Shown: positions 23,780 through 32,437 of the stretch, piece by piece
Numbering within the stretch: position 1 is the stretch's first letter
How the letters are laid out: each line of letters begins with the position of its first letter
Assembly: GCA_947567425.1 (NCBI GenBank)
Contig: CANOLV010000022.1
Span: forward strand, 1-45,864
Direction of reading: 5' to 3'
From: an uncultured Porphyromonadaceae bacterium
Lineage (GTDB): Bacteria > Bacteroidota > Bacteroidia > Bacteroidales > Muribaculaceae
DNA: 45,864 nt
Notes under the pieces: generated by a model
Seen by the model: only the letters and a program-made list of their open reading frames with translations
What the model was told of the DNA's origin: nothing
Databases searched by the model: none
Program-made: the position numbers and the translations under genes

Positions 23780-24586
23780 ATGGGAAAGAATCTGTTTCTA
23801 TCTATTATCACGGCCTTTATATTTAGCTCTTGCGACATGCTTGAATGCCATCCGTATGACGTCAATATATCCGGCGAACGCGGAATCACGCATAAAAACA
23901 TCGGCCTTATCGAATCGGCTACAGCCGGACACACATCACTGCGATTTGCCATGATCAGCGACACTCAGGGATGGTATGACGACACCGAAGATGCCGTAAA
24001 AGCGATAAACAAAGAAGAAGGTCTTGATTTTGTGTTGCACGGAGGTGACCTCTCCGACTACGGAATGCCGAAAGAATTCACCATGCAACGCGACATTCTG
24101 AACAAACTCAATGTGCCGTACCTGTGCGTGATCGGCAACCACGACTGCCTCGGGACCGGCAAGGAAGCCTATTCAGCAGTATTCGGCCCAACGAACTTCG
24201 CATTCACAGCAGGCAATGTCCGGTTTATATGCCTGAACACCAATGCCCTCGAATATGACTACGCCGAACCGATACCCGACTTCGGATTCATGCAGAGAGA
24301 ATTAAGCGAAATCCCTCCGGAGGTTCAAAAGACCGTATTACTGATGCATGTCAAACCCTTTGAGATGGTGTTCAACAACAATGTGGCACATGCATTCGAA
24401 GCATACGTCAACGAATTTCCGGCAGTCCAGTTCTGCCTATACGGACATGAACACAAGTTTCAGGCCGACGATCTGTTTGACGACGGAGTCATTTATTACC
24501 AATGCCCCAACATCGCCCGACGCCAATACCTGATATTCACCATAAACGACGACAACACCCACCAATATGAAATCAAGTCATTTTAA
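23780..24586 (+). CDS. Calcineurin-like metallophosphoesterase, predicted lipoprotein
   Basis: A 268-residue phosphoesterase. The N-terminus MGKNLFLSIITAFIFSSCDM is a lipoprotein signal with the lipobox cysteine at residue 18, so the protein is anchored to a membrane facing the periplasm. The two-metal motifs are in order: MISDTQGW (Dx in place of DxH), LHGGDLSDYG (GDxxD), VIGNHDCLGTG (GNHD), then LLMHVKPF and CLYGHEHKF (GHxH). The first motif has Q instead of the usual H two positions after D, which may alter metal binding. Substrate is unknown; candidates are nucleotides or phospholipid headgroups. The 3' end overlaps the next gene by 20 bases. Confidence 0.85.
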   Translation: MGKNLFLSIITAFIFSSCDMLECHPYDVNISGERGITHKNIGLIESATAGHTSLRFAMISDTQGWYDDTEDAVKAINKEEGLDFVLHGGDLSDYGMPKEFTMQRDILNKLNVPYLCVIGNHDCLGTGKEAYSAVFGPTNFAFTAGNVRFICLNTNALEYDYAEPIPDFGFMQRELSEIPPEVQKTVLLMHVKPFEMVFNNNVAHAFEAYVNEFPAVQFCLYGHEHKFQADDLFDDGVIYYQCPNIARRQYLIFTINDDNTHQYEIKSF

Positions 24587-25262
24587 AATATATCTGACAC
24601 TCCTGTTCTGCATTGCATCATTCACCCAATACGCCTCGGGAAGCACTCAGCATAGTCAGCCGTCCGACTCGGTTTCCGATACGACAACGGACCGGCTAAC
24701 CCCTTTTGAAAGACGCCAGCTCAAGTACAGGCAACGGTGGGACAACCTGATCCCCAAATATACCAAAGCACAATTTGCCGGAGGAATGGGTCTGATATCG
24801 GTAGGTCCAGGCTGGGAATACGGCAAGAACCGACAGTGGGAGACCGACCTGCTGTTCGGTATTATACCGAAGCATTCATCGAAAAAGGCGCGTGTGACGA
24901 TGACTCTAAAACAGAATTTCACACTATGGAACCTGCCTCTGAAGGGCAACTTCTCGGTCGACCCGCTCTCTACCGGAATATACGTCAACACAGTGTTCGG
25001 CGGTGAATTCTGGAACCGCAACCCCGACAAATACCCCAAAGGCTACTACTGGTTCTCGACCAGAATGAGGATCCACGCTTTCGTGGGCCAGAGGTTGCGC
25101 TTCACTATCCCCTCGGAACGCCGCCGTTACAGCACATATATAACCGCCTTCTACGAGCTCAGCACATGCGACCTTTACATCATCCAGGCGGTAAGGAATT
25201 CCTACCTGAAGCCCAAAGATTACCTGAGACTGTCGTTTGGACTCAAATTCAACTTTTTTTAA
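24567..25262 (+). CDS. Predicted small outer membrane protein, unknown function
   Basis: No family recognised. The 231-residue product has a signal peptide (about residues 1-25, ending YASGS), a short Ser/Thr linker, and then alternating hydrophobic/polar strands rich in aromatic residues and glycine (GGMGLISVGPGWEYG, NTVFGGEFWNRN, YYWFSTRMRIHAFVG). It ends LSFGLKFNFF, with the C-terminal phenylalanine typical of outer membrane barrels recognised by BAM. It overlaps the phosphoesterase gene by 20 bases, suggesting translational coupling and a shared envelope role. An eight-strand barrel would fit the length. Function is unknown. Confidence 0.65.
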   Translation: MKSSHFKIYLTLLFCIASFTQYASGSTQHSQPSDSVSDTTTDRLTPFERRQLKYRQRWDNLIPKYTKAQFAGGMGLISVGPGWEYGKNRQWETDLLFGIIPKHSSKKARVTMTLKQNFTLWNLPLKGNFSVDPLSTGIYVNTVFGGEFWNRNPDKYPKGYYWFSTRMRIHAFVGQRLRFTIPSERRRYSTYITAFYELSTCDLYIIQAVRNSYLKPKDYLRLSFGLKFNFF

Positions 25263-25302
25263 CACTGCCGGACATCATTACGCGCGATTAAGTTCAATAA
25301 TA

Positions 25303-25334
25303 TTTGCACTTATGGACAAGATGAGCTAACTTTG
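25303..25334 (+). promoter_or_regulatory. Promoter of the sppA-lpxK-punA-thiL group
   Basis: The -33 TTTG (25303-25306) and -7 TAACTTTG (25327-25334) are separated by 20 bases, the ideal Bacteroidota arrangement. The sppA ATG is 49 bases further on. Confidence 0.7.
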
Positions 25335-25383
25335 TCTCTAAGTGTACACCGGCTGTCGGTGAACTTATTAACATTATCGCAAA

Positions 25384-27135
25384 ATGAAGCAGTTTCTAAT
25401 CTCCGTTCTGGCTACCGTAGCCGGACTATTCATCACCATGTTTCTGTGCATGGCCGGTTCTTTTCTTATGCTCATTATGATGGTTGCGATGAGCGGCAAT
25501 TCATCGACTCCGACTCTGGAAAAGCATTCCATACTGCACCTCGATCTGTCGGGCGACATAACCGAGCGCCGGGAAGGACGGTCGATAATGGACGAGATAC
25601 AGGGAATAGAGAACAAATCCCTCCCCCTCAACGACATCATCGCGGCCATAGACAATGCCGCCACAGACTCCAATATCGACGGCATATACCTTGAATGCAA
25701 CGGAGGTTCCGGAGGTCAGGCTTCTCTGACATATATCATCGAGGCTCTCAACAAATTTAAAGAATCCGGGAAATGGGTGATCGCCTACGGCGACTCATAT
25801 TCACAGAGCAACTACTATCTCGCTTCGGCGGCCGATTCACTATGGCTCAACCCGATAGGTGCAGTCGACATACACGGTCTTGGTGGCAACCTGATGTTCT
25901 ACAAAGGCCTGCTTGACAAGCTCGGCATCGAAGTCCAGGTTCTGAAAGTCGGCACTTACAAAAGCGCCGTGGAGCCTTTCATCCTGACAGCCCCGAGCGA
26001 AGCCAACATAGAACAGGTGAAAGCATATATCACCCCCATCTGGAACTACATGTCATACGTGATGGCGGAGAGCCGCAATGTCACCCCGCAAACCATAAAC
26101 GAATGGGCCGACAGCATGATCATCACACAGGATCCGTCGACATTCGCCGACCGCAACGTTGTCTCGGCTCTGAAATACAGGCATGAAGCCGAAGAGGCCA
26201 TGAAAGAGCTTACATCACGCAATGCCGACGATAAACTCCTGCTCATAAGCCCGTCAAAATATGTCCAGACGATCAGGAAAAAATCATCGGACAACCGCAT
26301 CGCAGTGCTGTATGCCGTGGGCGACATCGTGGAATCAGGAAATGAAGGAATCGTGGGCGACAAGATGGCCCCGCTGATTCTTAATCTTGCCGACGACGAT
26401 GACATAGACGCCCTTGTGCTTCGCGTCAATTCCGGAGGTGGAAGCGCATTCGCTTCAGAGCAGATCTGGGAAGCCCTCGAACAGTTCAAGGCCAAAGGCA
26501 AGCCGTTCTACGTCTCAATGGGCGACGTGGCGGCCTCCGGAGGATACTACATATCATGCGGTGCCGACAAGATATTCTGCCAGCCCGTCACCATCACTGG
26601 TTCGATTGGTATATTCGGCATGATACCCTCCCTGAAAGGGCTTATGACAGACCACCTCGGCATAACCACCGCCACCATAGCCACCAACCCCAACGGACAG
26701 ATGAGCCTTATGGAGCCGTTTACGCCCGTACAGCGTCAGGCCATGCAGAACATGATCAACCGCGGATACGAAACGTTTGTCGGACGTTGTGCCGAAGGCC
26801 GGGGCATGCCTGTCGACTCGATCAAGGCGATCGCCGAAGGCCGCGTATGGGACGGCAACACCGCCCTGCGCATAGGTCTCGTAGATGGTCTGGCCAATCT
26901 GTCGGAAGTAATCGAAGCCCTGGCCGAGGACAATGGTTATGACGACTACAAGATCGTCGAATACCCCGATCCCAAGCTCGAATGGTGGGAAGAATTCCTG
27001 TACGCTACAAACGGCATACAGCAGCGCATCATCGACCGCGAGCTCGGAGAAGCCCGTCCGGTTTACGATGCCATAAAGCGTGTGAAGGAGATGGATCCCG
27101 TACAGTGCCGCATGCCCGAGATCGTGATTGAATAA
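25384..27135 (+). CDS. sppA: Signal peptide peptidase SppA, 67-kDa type
   Basis: An inner-membrane serine/lysine protease that degrades cleaved signal peptides. The 583-residue length is that of the long, two-domain form. An N-terminal membrane anchor (residues ~3-33) is followed by two S49 domains. The catalytic lysine is K193 in VGTYKSAVEPF in the first half and the nucleophile is S385 in MGDVAASGGYYIS in the second, matching the split active site known for E. coli SppA. ITGSIGIFG is also conserved. It heads the group sppA-lpxK-punA-thiL with its own good promoter. Confident assignment. Confidence 0.94.
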   Translation: MKQFLISVLATVAGLFITMFLCMAGSFLMLIMMVAMSGNSSTPTLEKHSILHLDLSGDITERREGRSIMDEIQGIENKSLPLNDIIAAIDNAATDSNIDGIYLECNGGSGGQASLTYIIEALNKFKESGKWVIAYGDSYSQSNYYLASAADSLWLNPIGAVDIHGLGGNLMFYKGLLDKLGIEVQVLKVGTYKSAVEPFILTAPSEANIEQVKAYITPIWNYMSYVMAESRNVTPQTINEWADSMIITQDPSTFADRNVVSALKYRHEAEEAMKELTSRNADDKLLLISPSKYVQTIRKKSSDNRIAVLYAVGDIVESGNEGIVGDKMAPLILNLADDDDIDALVLRVNSGGGSAFASEQIWEALEQFKAKGKPFYVSMGDVAASGGYYISCGADKIFCQPVTITGSIGIFGMIPSLKGLMTDHLGITTATIATNPNGQMSLMEPFTPVQRQAMQNMINRGYETFVGRCAEGRGMPVDSIKAIAEGRVWDGNTALRIGLVDGLANLSEVIEALAEDNGYDDYKIVEYPDPKLEWWEEFLYATNGIQQRIIDRELGEARPVYDAIKRVKEMDPVQCRMPEIVIE

Positions 27136-27185
27136 GCACTATGCCACACATGACACTCCCCTAACCCCATCACTGCCACCGCGTC

Positions 27186-28292
27186 ATGCGCCACAATAAA
27201 GTCATAGACATGCTGATTTTAAAACCCCTGTCGTTAATCTACGGCATGGTAGTGGCTCTGCGCAACCGGTTGTTTGACTGGGGGGTATTAAAACAGCATG
27301 AATTTGATGTGCCGGTGGTCGTGATCGGCAACCTTGCAGTAGGAGGCACAGGCAAGACACCGCACACCGAATATGTGGTCAACGCCCTGATGAGGGACTA
27401 CCGTATAGCAGTGCTGAGCCGTGGCTACAGAAGGCGAACCAAAGGCTTCGTCCTGGCCGACAAACGCTCGACTCCGGCCGACATAGGCGACGAACCATAT
27501 CAGATATATCAGAAATTCGGCCATGAAATACGCGTGGCTGTATGCGAAAAGCGTGCAAAAGGGATTAAGGAACTGCTCCGGATTGACCCGTCGATAAACC
27601 TTGTGGTACTTGACGACGCTTATCAGCATCGCTACGTGAAGCCTAAAGTGGCCGTGGCGCTGACCGAATGGAACCGTCCCGTGTATAACGACGACATACT
27701 GCCCCTCGGAAGGCTCCGCGAGTCGATAAAAGGACTTATGAGGGCCAACATAGTGGTAGTCACCAAGTGTCCGTCCGAGATACGCCCGATGGATGTCAGA
27801 ATCATATATGAGCATCTGAATCTGTTTCCATTCCAAAGGCTTTACTTCTCGCGCTACCGCTACGGCAACCTCGTAAGCGTCTTTCCCGACGAAGTAAAGT
27901 ATCTTCCCGGACTCGACTGGATGACTTCGGACGACGGAGTGGTGATCGTCACCGGAATAGCGAATCCAAGGCCGATGATACGCCACATAAAGTCAAAAAA
28001 AGTCAAGACCAAAGTGGTGCGTTTTCCCGACCACCACAACTTCTCCCGGCGCGACTTCGATGCCATAGTGAAGGCGTTCGGATCCATCGACGGACGCAAC
28101 AAGTACATCATCACTACCGAAAAGGACGCAGTGCGCATAGCCAACAGTCCTTACTTCCCGCATGAACTTAAGTCGCACATTTTCTATCTTCCGATCAAAG
28201 TGGAGTTCATGAGCCAGAAAATGCCGAAAGACGCACTCGCTTTTGACGAAGAACTCCGGAAAGCCATCAACCGGCCTTCGGACCTTCAATAA
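27186..28292 (+). CDS. lpxK: Tetraacyldisaccharide 4'-kinase
   Basis: Phosphorylates the 4' position of the lipid A precursor (tetraacyldisaccharide 1-phosphate to lipid IVA) at the inner membrane. The 368 residues include an N-terminal membrane-associated helix (LKPLSLIYGMVVALRNRLFD), a P-loop GNLAVGGTGKTPH at residues ~49-61, LSRGYRRRTKGF, and LDDAYQHRYV, all LpxK hallmarks. Translation is drawn from 27186, but the ATG at 27210 (MLILKPLSL) fits the family's usual start and would remove eight residues. Order lpxK-punA-thiL is recurrent in Bacteroidales. Confidence 0.95.
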   Translation: MRHNKVIDMLILKPLSLIYGMVVALRNRLFDWGVLKQHEFDVPVVVIGNLAVGGTGKTPHTEYVVNALMRDYRIAVLSRGYRRRTKGFVLADKRSTPADIGDEPYQIYQKFGHEIRVAVCEKRAKGIKELLRIDPSINLVVLDDAYQHRYVKPKVAVALTEWNRPVYNDDILPLGRLRESIKGLMRANIVVVTKCPSEIRPMDVRIIYEHLNLFPFQRLYFSRYRYGNLVSVFPDEVKYLPGLDWMTSDDGVVIVTGIANPRPMIRHIKSKKVKTKVVRFPDHHNFSRRDFDAIVKAFGSIDGRNKYIITTEKDAVRIANSPYFPHELKSHIFYLPIKVEFMSQKMPKDALAFDEELRKAINRPSDLQ

Positions 28293-28368
28293 ATCCGGCC
28301 CTCAACATTATGACGGCGGCCGACGTTATAATTGAATCATCAAAAAGCATAACCAAAATATAATCAAA

Positions 28369-29187
28369 ATGTTAGAAAAAATAAACCAGACAGCCGACTA
28401 CATCCGCTCCAAAGTATCGGACATGCCGAAAACCGCAATAATCTTAGGCACCGGACTGGGAGCCTTGGTAGACCACATCGAGGATAAACAGTACATCCCC
28501 TATTCAGAGATACCCAACTTCCCCGTATCCACCGTCGAAGGCCACTCCGGAAACCTAATATTCGGACGGCTCGGCAACAAAAAGGTAATGGCCATGCAGG
28601 GGCGCTTCCACTTCTACGAAGGCTACGACATGAAGACCGTCACATTCCCCGTCCGAGTGATGAAAGCGCTCGGCATAAAGACATTGTTTGTCAGCAACGC
28701 CGCCGGAGGAATGAACCCGGAGTTTATGATCGGCGACATTATGATCATAACCGACCATATCAACCTGTTCCCCGAACATCCGCTGCGCGGTAAAAACTAC
28801 AACGAACTCGGCACACGCTTCCCCGACATGAGCGAGGCATATTCTCGCCGTCTCATCGACCACGCATTCGACATCGCCAAAGAAAAGGGCATAAGAGTGA
28901 TGCACGGCGTCTATGTCGGCACTCAGGGACCTACTTTTGAGACTCCTGCCGAATACAAGTATTTCCACATAATCGGCGGCGATGCCGTAGGTATGTCCAC
29001 CGTGCCGGAAGTCATCGTGGCTCGCCATGCAGGCATTGAAGTGTTCGGAGTATCGGTCATCACCGACCTTGGTGTCGAAGGAATAGTCGAGAAAGTATCC
29101 CACGAGGAGGTGCAGAAAGCGGCCCAGGGAGCACAGCCGAAAATGATGGAGATTATGACCGAACTGGTCAACCGTTTTGAAGAATAA
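28369..29187 (+). CDS. punA: Purine nucleoside phosphorylase, trimeric class
   Basis: Cytoplasmic salvage enzyme cleaving (deoxy)inosine or guanosine with phosphate to the base and ribose 1-phosphate. The 272 residues match the trimeric PNP class. Phosphate-binding AIILGTGLGAL and VSTVEGHSGNLIFG, the MQGRFHFYEGY loop, LFVSNAAGGMNP and the purine-site VYVGTQGPTFETPAEYKY are all visible. C-terminal GVSVITDLGVEGI has Asp at the position usually read as Asn (TN) in trimeric PNPs, which might shift base preference. It lies 76 bases after lpxK and 12 before thiL. Confidence 0.93.
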   Translation: MLEKINQTADYIRSKVSDMPKTAIILGTGLGALVDHIEDKQYIPYSEIPNFPVSTVEGHSGNLIFGRLGNKKVMAMQGRFHFYEGYDMKTVTFPVRVMKALGIKTLFVSNAAGGMNPEFMIGDIMIITDHINLFPEHPLRGKNYNELGTRFPDMSEAYSRRLIDHAFDIAKEKGIRVMHGVYVGTQGPTFETPAEYKYFHIIGGDAVGMSTVPEVIVARHAGIEVFGVSVITDLGVEGIVEKVSHEEVQKAAQGAQPKMMEIMTELVNRFEE

Positions 29188-29199
29188 CGCCTGATCGCC

Positions 29200-30237
29200 A
29201 TGTCGGAAAATAAGGAAACTGAAATATCAAGTCTCGGCGAATTCGGGCTTATCGACCGGCTGACCAAAGATATGTCTCTGGCCAATCCGCAGTCGCTACG
29301 TGGAGTCGGCGACGATGCCGCGGTGATGCGCTACCACGACACCGATGTGCTCGTCACCACCGACCTCCTTCTCGAAGGAATACACTTCGACCTGACATAC
29401 GTGCCGCTGAAACATCTCGGCTACAAGGCCGCCATAGTCAATTTCAGCGACATATATGCCATGAACGGGACCCCGCGGCAGATCACAGTATCGCTCGGAA
29501 TATCGAAGCGGTTCACTGTCGAACACATGGAAGCCCTATACGACGGCATACGCCATGCATGCGCCATCTACGGCGTAGACCTCGTCGGAGGCGACACCAC
29601 TTCTTCGCGCCAGGGACTCGTGATCTCGATCACATGCATCGGCGATGCTCCGGCCGACAGGATTGTCTACCGCGACGGAGCACGCGACACCGACCTGATA
29701 TGCGTCAGCGGCGACCTCGGCGCGGCATATATGGGTCTTCAGTTGCTCGAACGCGAAAAGGCCGCTTCGGCCGGACAACCCGATTTCCAGCCTAAATTCG
29801 ACGGAAAGGAATACCTTGTCGAGCGTCAGCTCAAGCCGGAAGCCAGAAAGGACATCATAAAAGCCCTCGCCGACGCCGGAATAAAGCCTACGGCCATGAT
29901 GGACGTGTCCGACGGACTCTCAAGCGAGCTTATCCATATATGTTCGCAGAGCCACACCGGATGCCGCATATATGAAGACAGGATCCCGATCGACTATCAG
30001 ACAGCCGTAATGGCCGAAGAACTCGGAATGAACCTTGTGACGGCGGCTCTCAACGGTGGCGAAGACTATGAACTATTGTTCACGGTACCCCTTTCAGACC
30101 ACGAGAAGATCTGCAAGATCGAAGGCATACGACTGATAGGACACATCACCAAGCCGGAACTCGGATGTGCCGTCATCACCCGCGACGGGGCAGAAATCCA
30201 GCTCCGCGCTCAAGGATGGAACCCACTGGCCGAATAA
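29200..30237 (+). CDS. thiL: Thiamine-monophosphate kinase
   Basis: Phosphorylates thiamine monophosphate to the active cofactor thiamine diphosphate. The 345-residue protein shows the AIR synthase/ThiL fold. The N-terminal GEFGLIDRL and GVGDDAAVMRY give the metal/ATP aspartates. VTTDLLLEGIHFDLTYV and KAAIVNFSDIYAMNGTPRQ follow. DLVGGDTTSS and MMDVSDGLSSELIHI in the second half complete the active site. It is the last gene of the group, ended by the bidirectional hairpin at 30287. Confidence 0.94.
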   Translation: MSENKETEISSLGEFGLIDRLTKDMSLANPQSLRGVGDDAAVMRYHDTDVLVTTDLLLEGIHFDLTYVPLKHLGYKAAIVNFSDIYAMNGTPRQITVSLGISKRFTVEHMEALYDGIRHACAIYGVDLVGGDTTSSRQGLVISITCIGDAPADRIVYRDGARDTDLICVSGDLGAAYMGLQLLEREKAASAGQPDFQPKFDGKEYLVERQLKPEARKDIIKALADAGIKPTAMMDVSDGLSSELIHICSQSHTGCRIYEDRIPIDYQTAVMAEELGMNLVTAALNGGEDYELLFTVPLSDHEKICKIEGIRLIGHITKPELGCAVITRDGAEIQLRAQGWNPLAE

Positions 30238-30286
30238 GAGCCTGTCTCACAAGAAATGCCCTAAGCCTCGACACATATTTATATGG

Positions 30287-30322
30287 CGAAGCCCCACTCT
30301 CCTGACCGAGAATGGGGCTTCG
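30287..30322. terminator. Bidirectional terminator between thiL and the DUF4923-like gene
   Basis: A 10-bp perfect outer stem (CGAAGCCCCA 30287-30296, TGGGGCTTCG 30313-30322), extended by four more pairs after one mismatch, lies between two converging genes. It can serve both. Confidence 0.75.
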
Positions 30323-30342
30323 TCATCATATTTTGAGCTACA

Positions 30343-31032
30343 CTATTTCTTTCCGGCAGTCGTGGAATTACCCGACTTTGACATCTTAAAACCGGCCCTC
30401 ATTCCGTCATACGACTGCAGAAGCGAATTCAACGTCTTCAACGACGAACTGCCTACGATAGCCGACACCTTGTCAAGAATATCCATCAGCTTGGAAATGT
30501 CGAATGTCAGCGACATCGTATTACCGGCTATCATGGCGTATGCATGGTAGCTGCCGAGTTTGATAGATTTAAGCGCGGTGAAGTGAAATATCAATTCACC
30601 GTTCTCAGTACCCTGGGTGATATTTCCCTTCAGGGTCATTCGCCGGAACTTCATGGTGAATGTGCTGTCTTCATTTACGGTAAGGACAAGATTGTCCACA
30701 CCCGCACGCTTATAGTAGACAGCCATCTTATCCTCTATCGTAGAGGCCGCGGCCGCGCCTCCGGCCTTCTGAAGGAAGTTGTCACTCTGGAAAGTCACGG
30801 CAGGACTGCTGTACTTCCATTCTCCCACCATATCCTTCGGAGTGACTTTCTCATTGCCGAGTACCGAACCGAGAATATTGCCGATAATGCCGCCTGCCGA
30901 CGACGACGAACCGGTAGAAGTCGAATCATTGCCGCCGAGAGCGCCCTTAAGCAGGCTGTTAAGGTCAAATGACTGAGCCGATGCCCCTAATGCACAGATT
31001 ACGGACACCAAAAATGTTACTAAAATTTTCAT
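30343..31032 (-). CDS. DUF4923-like secreted protein
   Basis: A 229-residue protein with a Sec signal peptide ending ALGASAQ. A Gly/Ser-rich linker follows (SLLKGALGGNDSTSTGSSSSAG), then a folded domain starting KVTPKDMVGEWKYSSPAVTF and including VYYKRAGVDNLVLTVNEDSTFTM. The pattern (start of a WKYxxPA lipocalin-like barrel, then TFDISKLMDIL) resembles the DUF4923 family of Bacteroidales, recalled rather than searched. Members are predicted periplasmic or surface proteins without known function. It is the last gene of a three-gene minus-strand operon, 10 bases after the CBM9-like gene. Confidence 0.7.
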   Translation of the reverse strand: MKILVTFLVSVICALGASAQSFDLNSLLKGALGGNDSTSTGSSSSAGGIIGNILGSVLGNEKVTPKDMVGEWKYSSPAVTFQSDNFLQKAGGAAAASTIEDKMAVYYKRAGVDNLVLTVNEDSTFTMKFRRMTLKGNITQGTENGELIFHFTALKSIKLGSYHAYAMIAGNTMSLTFDISKLMDILDKVSAIVGSSSLKTLNSLLQSYDGMRAGFKMSKSGNSTTAGKK

Positions 31033-31042
31033 AAATCTGATG

Positions 31043-31705
31043 TTAGTTAAGTATTATGTCGCCCATATCCTGTTCTGTAGGTTCCTCAATCCACTTCTGG
31101 TCGACAGGAATCCAACTCAGGAAGTGAGGCTGGGATGTTCCTGAAGCGCATTTATAGAAATTACCCCTTACCTTTACAGGCATTTGGTCGACGGAGATTC
31201 CAAGCATGCTCAAAGGAATCTCCACAAGTATATTCCACGCGAACAAACCCTCAAGTTCGCGGAATGGACGGGTTCCACATGACGGAGTACGCTTTATCTC
31301 GCCAAGTACTTCGGCTGGAATCGGCTCGGCCTCACGTCCGGGACGGCGTATACATCCCGCTACGGTGCCGATACAGTTCACTTCAAAATAATAATACTCC
31401 TCGACCTCCGGATTCGGCTGTATACAGATCACCACCGACGAATCTTCAAACACAGGCGAATTAGTCTCGTAATTGATAGCCCGAAGATAGTTGCACCGCA
31501 CGAAAAAGTCGGTGTACAGATAGTTGCCGTCATGTGCCAGCGACACAGTCGTCAACGGATGATACGTATACTCCGGATAAATCAACGAGTCGATAGTACG
31601 ACGCACGCCCTGCTCTTCGAGCGCGGATATCAACGTGTCCGATGCCGGGTGCTCAGCACCTGATATGCGGGGAACCAACAAAGGTTCGGTATTATTATCA
31701 TTCAT
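31043..31705 (-). CDS. Carbohydrate-binding family 9-like protein, cytoplasmic
   Basis: A 220-residue protein without signal peptide. The beta-sandwich pattern of CBM9-like proteins is visible: VSLAHDGNYLYTDFFVRCN, then a NSPVFEDSSVVICIQP strand pair, YYYFEVNCIGTVAG, WNILVEIPLSMLGI, and C-terminal RGNFYKCASGTSQPHFLSWIPVD. Secreted relatives bind sugars, but the absence of export here makes sugar binding at the surface unlikely. The role of this subfamily is unknown. It overlaps the lysE-type gene by 8 bases and precedes the DUF4923-like gene by 10 bases, so the three are cotranscribed. Confidence 0.75.
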   Translation of the reverse strand: MNDNNTEPLLVPRISGAEHPASDTLISALEEQGVRRTIDSLIYPEYTYHPLTTVSLAHDGNYLYTDFFVRCNYLRAINYETNSPVFEDSSVVICIQPNPEVEEYYYFEVNCIGTVAGCIRRPGREAEPIPAEVLGEIKRTPSCGTRPFRELEGLFAWNILVEIPLSMLGISVDQMPVKVRGNFYKCASGTSQPHFLSWIPVDQKWIEEPTEQDMGDIILN

Positions 31706-32351
31706 TTGCGATTAAAATATAGTCCTTAACACCCATTATCAGGCCCACCACCGCCATAGCCAGGAGCAAGCCTCCTATTATACGGTTGATCAGCCACAGT
31801 GAACGGACATTAAAGTGTGATCTGACTTTATTTACAAAATACGTTATAGTGAACCACCACAGCAATGCCCCGGCAAAAATACTCAGATAGCCTGACACAT
31901 AATGGTAGTATCTTAATTCCGGCAGGAAGAAATTGAATCGGGCGAAAAGACCGATTATGAAAAACAATATCAGCGGATTGGAGAACGTAAGCAGAAATCC
32001 GCTGCCGAAGTCGGTCCAATACGTATTGGGATGGTCGGACGGCGTAGAAAGTGCCCTCGTGGGATTCTTTCTGAACAGATACAATGCGAATACGGCGAGC
32101 ACAACCGACCCTATTATCTGCAGGATAAGCTGATTGGCCTCCACGAAATCGGTTATGAACGACAGACCGAGGCCCGTCAGCAGACAGTAGATAATGTCGC
32201 TTAGAGCAGCCCCTATACCGGTGAAGAATGCCGGCCAACGCCCCTTGTTAAGTGTCCGCTGTATACAGAGCATCCCTATCGGCCCCATCGGCGCCGATAT
32301 CAGAACCCCTATGGCGAGTCCACGAACCATTATGTAAAAAAACGATTCCAT
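31698..32351 (-). CDS. LysE/RhtB family exporter
   Basis: A 217-residue inner-membrane protein with about six hydrophobic helices. The N-terminal GVLISAPMGPIGMLCIQRTLNKGR and GIGAALSDIIYCLL are the family's best-conserved segments, followed by GFLLTFSNPLILFFIIG. LysE/RhtB proteins export amino acids or derivatives. The substrate cannot be read here. It is first in the operon, with a TAnnTTTG element upstream at 32375-32368. Confidence 0.88.
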   Translation of the reverse strand: MESFFYIMVRGLAIGVLISAPMGPIGMLCIQRTLNKGRWPAFFTGIGAALSDIIYCLLTGLGLSFITDFVEANQLILQIIGSVVLAVFALYLFRKNPTRALSTPSDHPNTYWTDFGSGFLLTFSNPLILFFIIGLFARFNFFLPELRYYHYVSGYLSIFAGALLWWFTITYFVNKVRSHFNVRSLWLINRIIGGLLLAMAVVGLIMGVKDYILIANE

Positions 32352-32367
32352 CTGTCGTTAGGCAATC

Positions 32368-32375
32368 CAAAGATA
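32368..32375 (-). promoter_or_regulatory. Probable -7 element for the lysE-type operon
   Basis: On the minus strand TATCTTTG, matching TAnnTTTG, 17 bases before the ATG at 32351. This implies a nearly leaderless message. Confidence 0.45.
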
Positions 32376-32437
32376 GTGCAAAACCGCGTAATATAAAAGC
32401 TAATTTAAATAAATTAAACATACTGCCTGCCGTCCGG

